Translations under genes and position numbers: made by a program | Shown here: one piece after another, positions 1 to 8,500 of the stretch | Numbering within the stretch: the stretch's first letter is position 1 | How the letters are laid out: every line of letters begins with the position of its first letter | Notes under the pieces: model-generated | What the model was told of the DNA's origin: nothing | The model's database searches: none | What the model saw: the letters and a program-made list of their open reading frames with translations, nothing else | Assembly (NCBI GenBank): GCA_029263395.1 | Contig: JAJCXO010000138.1 | Location: forward strand, 88,857 to 152,856 | Source of the DNA: Acidobacteriota bacterium | GTDB taxonomy: Bacteria; Acidobacteriota; Thermoanaerobaculia; Multivoradales; J023 | DNA: 64,000 nucleotides | Direction: 5' to 3'

Positions 1-3000
1 GGGTCGACCGCACTTGTCCTTCGACATGGCCGACCCAACTCCCGCCGCTCTCCGGCCGACTCTCTAAGACGAAGTCGAAAACTTCTCCGTCCTGTCGTTG
101 CTGGAATTCGAGGTGCACCTCAACGGAAGTCCCTGCAGCGACCAAGAGCGGCGACTTGAAAACCACTTGTTCGAGGTCGATTGGATCGGAGCCGAAATGG
201 TCTTCCCAAGCAGCACGTACAAACTCGAGATGGCCAGTACCCGGCATCACCCCGAATTCACCCAAACGATGTTCCTCGACCAACCAATGGCCTTCCGCCG
301 AAAGCTGCGTCCGGTAGGCGATCCGCTCGCCAGAATCATAAACACAGGCGTCGAGTAAGGGATGAGCTGGGCGACTCAAGATCTCTTCGTCGTAACCCCT
401 GGTCAGGCCGTAGCCCGCCGCCACCGCAGCCGCCTGCCCCACCTCGAGCCACGCATCCCAACCGACTGAAATCGTCGGAATGGTCCCCTCGGTTACTAGA
501 GCCTGGGAGAAAGCGTCGAGATAGGCATTGGCGGCAGTATGGTCGACGAGGCCGAAGGCACCGGTCGCTGCCGTCAGTGACGAGCACAGCATGAGAAAGT
601 CAGGCTGGTCTTTGCCGAAGACCTCATACAGGCAGCGAGTGCCCTCGGTCTTGGGTGCCAGGACGGTGGCCAACTGCTCGCGGGTCTTGACCTCCATCAA
701 ACCCCCTGGGGAGATACCCGCAGCGTGAACCAAGCCATCGATTGGTCCGAAACGCTCATGGACGAGCTTCCGTACCTGTCGTACAGCGTCGAGATTACTG
801 ACGTCGGCCGACACCACCAGGACTTCGGCGCCTAGTTGTTCTAGCGCCTCAACCTGACGAATCTTACGACTCACCGGGTCGGACGGTGGATGCTCTTCGA
901 GCCAACTCTGCCGACTTCTCTCAACAGGGAATTCCGAGCGCCCCACTAAAACCAGTCGAGCGCCAACGTTTCTCGCCAGGTCCTCGGCGATCACCAGCCC
1001 CAAGCCACCCAGGCCACCGGTGATCAAGTAGACCCCATGCTCCCGAATTCGACTCGTGTCGGCCTCGGTGGCCGGCAATTCGACCGGCTCATAGTCCCGG
1101 GTCCAACAGGTCGCTCCGCGAAATGCGATCGGAGACTCCTGATCGCCTTCGGCTGACAATTCCAGGTAGAGCCGATCGACCAGCCGCTTCTCCAACGCGC
1201 TGTCTGACGATGGCAAAGCGATCTCGATGCTACGACAAGAGAGGTCGGGATACTCGAATGGGGCGACCGAGCAAGGACCCGAGATCAGTGCTCGCTCAGG
1301 ATCGACCTCGTCATTACCGGTAATCTGATGTAAGTGGCTGGAGAGCACCACCAAGCCTCGAGTTTCTGGCCAGGTGTTGAGTGCCTGAACCAAGAAGACC
1401 AAGCTGTGTAGACCGCGGTCGAGCATCATGCCTGGTTCAGAACATTCACCGACCGTCCAGCCGTGGACGATTCGCTTCACATTCAGGCCATCTGCCCGCA
1501 AGTCCTGCAGCAGCTCGACATAGCCTTCCCGCGTAGCAGGGTCGAGTATGTAGGCGCCTCGATAAACTTTCTCGAACCGGTCCCCGGCAGCGACCAGCAC
1601 CACCGAATGCCCCGCTTCTTCGAGGCGCTTTGCGAGTTGCAGCCCTATACCTTGAGGGTCGATGAACAGCAGCCAAGGTTCCTTATCCCGCGGCTCCTCG
1701 TCACTGAGTGACTTCTCGACCGCCAGTTCTCGACGCGTCTGCATACCGAGTTCGGGCTTCCAGGAAGGCAAATAGAACCAACGACCGATGTCGTCGACCT
1801 TGCGCGGGTTTTCTCCTTCACCAGCAACCGGTGTGCTGGTTGCCGAAACCTCGGCTCGACCATCCAACTGGCGCCGCCCCGCTTCGACCCAAAAACGCTG
1901 ACGCTGAAAGGGGTAGGTCGGCAGGGCAACCCGGTGACGCTGTTCGCCTGCCGCGAACGCATCCCATTGGATGTCTGCTCCCGCAAGCCAGAGACGCCCG
2001 ACCGCACAGAGCAAGATTTTTTGATCATCTTCCGGCTCGTAGACGTGACGTAGACAGGAAAACGCCGTCCGCGCACTATCGCCTTCGCTCATCTGAAGCG
2101 CCCAGGAAGCCATCGTTCCGCCCGGACCAACCTCGAGCAGAATCCGGTGGTCCTCCTGCCACAGCACCTCCACTGCGTCGGCATAACGCACCGGCTGTTG
2201 CAGGTGCTCGGCCCAATACGACGGATCGGTAGCCTGCTCGGCAGTGATCCAGTCACCGGAAACATTCGAAACGAACGGCACTCGTGGTGCCCGCAACTCG
2301 AGTTGCGCCACTCGAGCCCGAAAGGACTCGACGATCGACGCCATCATGTGCGAGTGGAAGGCGTGGGTGGTGGCGAGCCGACGGCAGGTTTCGCCCTGTT
2401 TCTCGAGACGGTCGACCAAGGCGTCGACTGCTTGGGGCGCCCCACCGACCACCGTCACCCGTGGTCCATTGATCGCGGTGATCGAAAGATCGTCCCCGAG
2501 CAACGGCTGGATCTCGTCCTCGGCGAGGGAAACCGCGACCATCGCTCCGGTGGGTAGAAGGTCGATCATGCGGGCTCGTTCCGCCACTAGAGCCAAGCCA
2601 TCCTCGAGCTCGAAAACCCCGGCCAAGCAAGCTGCGACGTATTCACCGACGCTGTAGCCGCACATCGCTTCGGGCTCGATACCCCACGCCATCAACTGGC
2701 GAGCTAAGGCGTACTCGACGGCGAACAGCACAGGTTGTGCTAGGCGAGTGTGGACCAACTCTCCGGCAGGGTCTTCGTCTCCAGCGCGGCCGAGCATTGC
2801 CGCCATGCCCCCTCCCTGCTCGGTTGCGGAGATTTCGGCCGGATAAAGCAACGTTCGGATGTCGACATCGAGATGAGCTTCAAGCCCAACGGCACAAAGG
2901 TCCAACTCACGCCGAAAGACAGCCTCCTCGCGATAGAGGTGGCGCGCCATACCAATGTAATGGTTGCCAAGGCCGGGAAAAAGAAAAACCACGGGACGCC

Positions 3001-4576
3001 CTGCCTCACGGACCACCCCTCCGGTCAGACGACGCGGGTCTCGGGCTTCGAGAACTGTCACGGCATCTGACAGGTTTCTGCAAACCGCGAGCCGACGATG
3101 CTCGCAGGCGCGGCGCCCGACCTGCAGAGTGTAGGCCACATCCGGCAAATCGTCGACTGGGCGATCTTTCAGACAATCGACGAGCCGCTCTGTTGCCTGC
3201 TCGAGAGCGTCCTCGTCACGGGCGGAGATCGGCACCAGTTGCCACGCTCGGCTCGGTCCTGATGGGCGCGCCGTCGGCGCCTGTTCGAGCACCAGGTGGG
3301 CGTTGACCCCACCGACAGCAAACGCGCTGATCCCGGCTCGGCGTGGTCCGTCCACGGCCCATTCTTCACCGCGAGCTTGAACGTAGAACGGGCTCGACTC
3401 GAAATCGATCTGCGGATTTGCGGTCTCGTAATGCAAGCTCGGCGGCAGAAAACCGTGCTCGATCGCCAGGGTAGTCTTGATCAACCCGGCAACACCACCG
3501 GCCGCGTCGAGATGACCAATATTGGTCTTCACCGAGCCGAGAGCACAGAAGCCACGGCGATCGGTGGTTTCGCGGAAAACATCGGTCAGGGCGGCTACTT
3601 CGACCTGATCGCCAAGGGGCGTCCCAGTACCATGCGTTTCAATGTAAGTGATGGTCTCGGCCTCGACACCTGCCATCGCTTGAGCCATGGCGATCGCTTC
3701 GGCCTGACCATCGACGTTCGGGGCGGTGTATCCCACCTTCATGGCCCCGTCATTGTTGAATGCCCAACCACGAATCACCGCGTGAATGGTGTCTCCGTCT
3801 TCGAGCGCTTGCTCGAGACGTTTGAGGGCGACGACGCCCACGCCCGAACCCGCCACTGTGCCTTCGGCGCGAGCATCGAAAGCCCGACAATGGCCATCGG
3901 GACTGAACACTCCTTCGTGAGCGAAGTAGCCCGGCGGCGAGAGCGCAACACCACCGGAAAGAGCAATATCGCACTGATAAGACAGTAGGCTCTGGCAGGC
4001 CAAGCAGGTGGAAACGAGCGACGTCGCGCAAGCCGTCTGCACGGTGGCGGACGGTCCCTGAAGATTGAGCTTGAAGGCGGTCAGCGAAGCGAGGAAATCT
4101 TTGTCATTGTAGATCCTCAGCTGCAACGGACTGGCCGTGCGCAACACTTCTGGATCGGGTAGTAGGTGATCCATGAGGTAGAACAGTCCACCCATTCCAC
4201 CGTAGGCGCCAATCACTCCCGGGTAGGAGAAGGAGTCGTAGCCAGCGTTCTCCAGAGCCTGCCAGGCATGTTCGAGAAAGAGACGATGGTGAGGATCGAG
4301 AATACGGGCCTCGCCCGGATTGAAGTCGAAAAACTTCGCGTCGAAGTTCTCGAAGCCGCCGACATGCCCCGAGCGGCGAACGTAGTCTGGATGGTCAGCC
4401 ACGCGCGGATCCACTCCCGCTGCCTCGAGCTCCTCGCGACTGAAGTGTCGAATACCTTCGACACCCTGGCGTAAGTTCTGCCAGTACTCGTCGAGATCCG
4501 AGGAACCGGGGAAACGTCCCGACATACCGATGATCGCGATACCCTGAAGGCCAGTGGTTGTGCTCCCGTCGCTCAT
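1..4576 (-). CDS. Type I polyketide synthase (KS-AT-KR-DH..., 3' end outside window)
   Basis: The reading frame is open from ATG 4576 to the left edge (about 1525 codons) with no stop. Domains in order: ketosynthase with active Cys in TACATSL (about residue 181) and the His motifs ETHGTGT and NIGHLDAAGG; acyltransferase with GYSVGE (about 640) and HAFHS (about 738), the malonyl-CoA type signature; ketoreductase with the NADPH loop GGLGGLG (about 1184) and a VDHTAAN active-site segment (about 1342), where the usual catalytic Tyr is His; then a hot-dog dehydratase start with HRLGEFGVMPG (about 1433). No ACP is visible before the edge, so it must lie further left. The gene would extend the peptide made by the upstream NRPS proteins by one malonate unit. 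Its ATG overlaps the upstream methyltransferase stop by 4 bp (ATGA). Domain calls are firm. KR activity is uncertain because of the Tyr to His change. Confidence 0.93.
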   Translation of the reverse strand, partial: MSDGSTTTGLQGIAIIGMSGRFPGSSDLDEYWQNLRQGVEGIRHFSREELEAAGVDPRVADHPDYVRRSGHVGGFENFDAKFFDFNPGEARILDPHHRLFLEHAWQALENAGYDSFSYPGVIGAYGGMGGLFYLMDHLLPDPEVLRTASPLQLRIYNDKDFLASLTAFKLNLQGPSATVQTACATSLVSTCLACQSLLSYQCDIALSGGVALSPPGYFAHEGVFSPDGHCRAFDARAEGTVAGSGVGVVALKRLEQALEDGDTIHAVIRGWAFNNDGAMKVGYTAPNVDGQAEAIAMAQAMAGVEAETITYIETHGTGTPLGDQVEVAALTDVFRETTDRRGFCALGSVKTNIGHLDAAGGVAGLIKTTLAIEHGFLPPSLHYETANPQIDFESSPFYVQARGEEWAVDGPRRAGISAFAVGGVNAHLVLEQAPTARPSGPSRAWQLVPISARDEDALEQATERLVDCLKDRPVDDLPDVAYTLQVGRRACEHRRLAVCRNLSDAVTVLEARDPRRLTGGVVREAGRPVVFLFPGLGNHYIGMARHLYREEAVFRRELDLCAVGLEAHLDVDIRTLLYPAEISATEQGGGMAAMLGRAGDEDPAGELVHTRLAQPVLFAVEYALARQLMAWGIEPEAMCGYSVGEYVAACLAGVFELEDGLALVAERARMIDLLPTGAMVAVSLAEDEIQPLLGDDLSITAINGPRVTVVGGAPQAVDALVDRLEKQGETCRRLATTHAFHSHMMASIVESFRARVAQLELRAPRVPFVSNVSGDWITAEQATDPSYWAEHLQQPVRYADAVEVLWQEDHRILLEVGPGGTMASWALQMSEGDSARTAFSCLRHVYEPEDDQKILLCAVGRLWLAGADIQWDAFAAGEQRHRVALPTYPFQRQRFWVEAGRRQLDGRAEVSATSTPVAGEGENPRKVDDIGRWFYLPSWKPELGMQTRRELAVEKSLSDEEPRDKEPWLLFIDPQGIGLQLAKRLEEAGHSVVLVAAGDRFEKVYRGAYILDPATREGYVELLQDLRADGLNVKRIVHGWTVGECSEPGMMLDRGLHSLVFLVQALNTWPETRGLVVLSSHLHQITGNDEVDPERALISGPCSVAPFEYPDLSCRSIEIALPSSDSALEKRLVDRLYLELSAEGDQESPIAFRGATCWTRDYEPVELPATEADTSRIREHGVYLITGGLGGLGLVIAEDLARNVGARLVLVGRSEFPVERSRQSWLEEHPPSDPVSRKIRQVEALEQLGAEVLVVSADVSNLDAVRQVRKLVHERFGPIDGLVHAAGISPGGLMEVKTREQLATVLAPKTEGTRCLYEVFGKDQPDFLMLCSSLTAATGAFGLVDHTAANAYLDAFSQALVTEGTIPTISVGWDAWLEVGQAAAVAAGYGLTRGYDEEILSRPAHPLLDACVYDSGERIAYRTQLSAEGHWLVEEHRLGEFGVMPGTGHLEFVRAAWEDHFGSDPIDLEQVVFKSPLLVAAGTSVEVHLEFQQRQDGEVFDFVLESRPESGGSWVGHVEGQVRST

Positions 4577-5568
4577 CGCACGTGCCCCGTTGCGCTGGGC
4601 GTGACCCGTCCTTGGCCCAGAGCCGTCCGCAGACGGTTGGCACGGTCGTGGACTGAAGGCATCGTTGCACTCGACGTCTCGAACACTCCCGGCCTGACGG
4701 CGAAGAGGTTGTAGGTCTCGGAGTCGTCGTAATGTGTGTCCTGCTCGACCTCGACCGAGAAACCTTGGTTTTCCAGATCGGTCTGCACTTGACCGAGCCG
4801 GCCATCGATGTCGTGAACTTCGATTACGATCTGCTGGATCTTCGGCCAGTCCGCGGCATCGATGCCGTCGAGGACCGCCGCTTCAGCCTTCTGCACATCA
4901 ATCTTGAGGAGATCGATACGCTCGACATGCTCGTCGCGAATGACCTTGGACAACGGCGCGACGGACACCTCGTAGCTCTTCGAACGTAGGCGCTCCTCGA
5001 GCAAATCTTCGCGATGGTGCATCACCTCGCTCATCCCAGCAACTCCCTGGCGCTGCTGGCTCTCGAAGAGACCTTCGAGTGCTCGGCGCTCTTCGTCGGC
5101 ATCGGCATGTAGAGAAGACATCCCCGAACTCGTCAGGTAGTGCGTCAACTCCGCCACCCCTTCATGGTCGGAAATACCGAGCTCGAAGGGCTTCACATTC
5201 TGTGCGTGAGTTCGGATGTTGTGACTCAGGACCTCGAATGTCGGCGGTGAAGGCTCGAAGGAGAAGATCCTGGCCTGAGGGCAATAGCGATGCGCGAACA
5301 GAGTGAAGAGTCCGATATTGGCACCCACGTCGAAAACGCACTGGACAGGGTCGAGAACGATCCCGTTCCGGTGATAAATCCGCTTGACGAAGATGTCATC
5401 GTAGAAAAATTCTGCTTCAGTCTTAGTATGGCAAGCGACATCCAAACCGTTGGGCAGAGTGATCATTCGCAACCTGCTGACCCCGGCGATGACCGCCGGC
5501 TCAGCGGCTGGTTGTGTTTCGATTTCGTGGTTCTCGAGCACGGCTGTGCCTCCATGTTCACGGTTCAC
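4573..5568 (-). CDS. FkbM-family SAM-dependent methyltransferase (free-standing)
   Basis: This 331-residue protein has the FkbM-type Rossmann methyltransferase core: the SAM-binding motif VFDVGANIGLFTLF near residue 100, an acidic strand end FSFEPSP, and the family motif LLKIDVQKAEAAVLDG near residue 225. FkbM-family enzymes usually O-methylate natural products; here the acceptor is unknown. The start is GTG, chosen because AAGGAGG lies 5 nt upstream and because GTGA overlaps the stop of the preceding NRPS gene by 4 bp. It sits between an NRPS whose A domain already contains an FkbM domain and a PKS gene, so two related methyltransferases serve one assembly line. It may act on the carrier-bound intermediate or as a post-assembly tailoring enzyme. 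Confidence 0.9.
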   Translation of the reverse strand: MNREHGGTAVLENHEIETQPAAEPAVIAGVSRLRMITLPNGLDVACHTKTEAEFFYDDIFVKRIYHRNGIVLDPVQCVFDVGANIGLFTLFAHRYCPQARIFSFEPSPPTFEVLSHNIRTHAQNVKPFELGISDHEGVAELTHYLTSSGMSSLHADADEERRALEGLFESQQRQGVAGMSEVMHHREDLLEERLRSKSYEVSVAPLSKVIRDEHVERIDLLKIDVQKAEAAVLDGIDAADWPKIQQIVIEVHDIDGRLGQVQTDLENQGFSVEVEQDTHYDDSETYNLFAVRPGVFETSSATMPSVHDRANRLRTALGQGRVTPSATGHVR

Positions 5569-8500
5569 GATGGCCTCCTTCGCCGCCGGTTGGCCAGAAA
5601 CTGGCGTTGGCGATCCAGAGCATCCGAGGATTGCATCGCCTTGTTGTATTGCTCCACTCGTTGAGTACTTTCCGCAACATTCTGGGACTTTTTCTCAGCG
5701 TTACCGAGGTATTTGGCGAGTGATCCAACCGTCGGATGGCGGAACATATCGACCAAAGAAAAGCTGCGATCGAAGGCACGCTGCATCTCCTCGTGCACCC
5801 GCACCAGCAACAGTGAGGTGCCTCCGATTTCGAAGAAATTGTCGTTGCGTCCGACGCCATCGATCCCGAGCAGTTTTTGCCAGATCGCCGAAATGCGAGT
5901 TTCCAGCTCGGTCTTGGGTGCCACGTACTCGGTGCGAGAACTGCGCTGGAAACCCTCGGGATCGGGTAAGGCAGCACGGTTGATCTTGCCGTTCGGAGTC
6001 AGCGGCACCGATGCCAAAGGCATATAAATCGAAGGCACCATGTACTCCGGCAAACGCTCTGCGAGGAAACCCCGAAGGTCGGAGAAAGACAGAGCAAGGC
6101 CTTCGTCGAGCACTCGGCTGACATCAGCCAACGCACGATGGTCGGCGTCTTCTCGACGCGCGTAGACCATGAATACCCGGAGCTCTTCGTCCTCGCTGGT
6201 GGTCGCCGCAACTTCCACCAGGCTTTCGGTCGATACTTTGAACCCCTGAGCTTCGAGCAACGAAGTCGTCTCGTCGAGAAGCTCGATGCTGTGCACCTCC
6301 AGCAGGACCTGGCGCACCTTCTGCCACTGATCATCACGGACACCACGCAACACCAACACTTCGCTCTTCTCGACATCAATCTTCAGCACATCGATGCGCT
6401 CGACTTCGAATTCGTCGATCACGTCCGCCAAGGGACGCAGCTGGCACCTGAAGCGCTCACCCCGCAGATGCTCCCGCAAGGCCGCTTCGATCTCCGCCTC
6501 CGACAGCGACGACGAGCCCGCTTGGCCGAGGATGCCCTGGCGAGCGTAAGTCTTGAGCTCGCTCAAATCCCCCTCGTGGAAGGAAGCACGGCTCGACAGC
6601 CCAGCGGCATGGGGATAGAAGATGAATTCGGCCTCACCCGGCTGATCCGCGACACCGCAGTTGAAGATCTCGGCCTCGACCTGGTTCAACGCCAGATTGG
6701 TCCGCAGCAGGTCGCAATTCGACGGAATCGGTTCGAAAACAAAAAGCTTCGACGGTCGGCATACTTGGCTGGCAAATAGGCTGAAGAATCCGACGTTTCC
6801 ACCGACATCGAACACCACGTCGCCATCACTGAATGTGATGCCATGACGCAAGTAACTGCGGTCCGTGAATACCTCACGGTAGAGCCCCAATGCCTGTTGC
6901 TGATCGTAGTGCGTAACCCACATGCCGTTCGGCATGGCGAAACCTTGACGATCCGCCAGCAACTCACGCCGCCGCGCCTCGTCGACCTGCGCTCCAGAAA
7001 GGGCATCCCGTCGGTTGGAAACCACATAGGCCACCAAGCGACCAGCGCCAGCGCCATCGTCCCGGGGAACCACCAAGGCTTCGTGCACGGACGGATGCTG
7101 GCGCAGGGTGGCTTCGATCTCGCCAGGCTCGATGCGATGTCCATGAAACTTAACCTGGTTGTCGGCCCGCCCGATAAAGTCGAGTCGACCGCCACTCCGC
7201 CGTCGTGCAAGATCACCGGTGGCATAGATCCGCGTCCCCGGATGAGAGCCGAAGGGGTCAGGTAGGAAGCGCTCAGCGGTCAGAGCCGCACGTCCAAAGT
7301 AGCCACGCGCCACCCCCTCACCGCCGATGTAGAGTTGCCCTGGTAAGCCGACAGGCTGCGGAGAGAACCGCGGATCGAGCACATAGATCGAAGTGTTCGC
7401 AATTTCGCTACCGATCGAGATCTCGGCATCCCGCTGATCAAGATGCTGAGTCGCCGACCAGATCGTAGTCTCCGTCGGCCCGTACATATTGTGAATTTCG
7501 GCCGAAGTCACTCCCCTGATTTTCTCGAGTAACGCCGCGGGCAAGGCCTCGCCGCCCAGCATCCACCGACTGAGCTTCCGCAGACCTGGCTCGGCGGAAG
7601 CATCAGCGATCAACAAGCGAGCCAGGGACGGCGTACTCTGCAAATGGGTAATACGCTCTCGCTCGAGCTGGAGTCCCAAAGGGGTGGCATCGTGCTGAGT
7701 CGAGTCGTCCTCGGGATCTTCCTTTTGTAGCTCCGCCAACCGTTCGAGCCCTGCCAACACACGCTCGTGCCCGACGCCGAAATCGATCAGACAGGCCGCC
7801 TCGTCGACGCCGATCTCCTCCAATTGCGCGGTCATCCGCCCGCAAGTCTCAGGGGTTCCCATCAGACCGCTAGTCACAAAGAAACGCTCGAATGCATGCC
7901 CGAGGACCACATCAATCTCCTCCTCGCTCAGCTCCTCGAACTCCTCGGTGCGCCCTAGACTACGCATCAAATTGCGGATCAGCCCAGTGGCACTCCGTAG
8001 GTAGTCGGTGAAGGGCTGACGCACCAGCTCACGAACTTCATCGAGATCGTCACCAACGAAGGTGTGCAGCATGACCGCTACGTGGCCCTTACCCTCGTGC
8101 CCTGCTGCTTGTCGAGCTTGGCGATAGATCTGAATTTTCTCGGCGAGCTCAGCGAGGCTCTGGCCGAGTAGATGGGTTAGGACTCCACCACCCAAATCAC
8201 CGGCCATCCGAAAGGTATCGGGACTGCCACCCGCAGTTACCCAGAACGGCAATTCTTTTTGGACTGGCTTGGGAAAGAGCTCAACTTGGACTTCACCAGC
8301 GCCACCCTCGAAGGCGACGGACTCACCTCGCCACAACTTGCGTACCGTTCCAATCTCACGAGCCATGATCGCCTGGCGGTTTTTGTATCGGTCGGGCGCA
8401 AAAACAAAATCATCGGCATGCCAGCCCGAAGCGAACGACAGTCCAGCCCGGCCACCAGAAATATTGTCGACCACCGACCATTCTTCAGCCACCCGCACCG

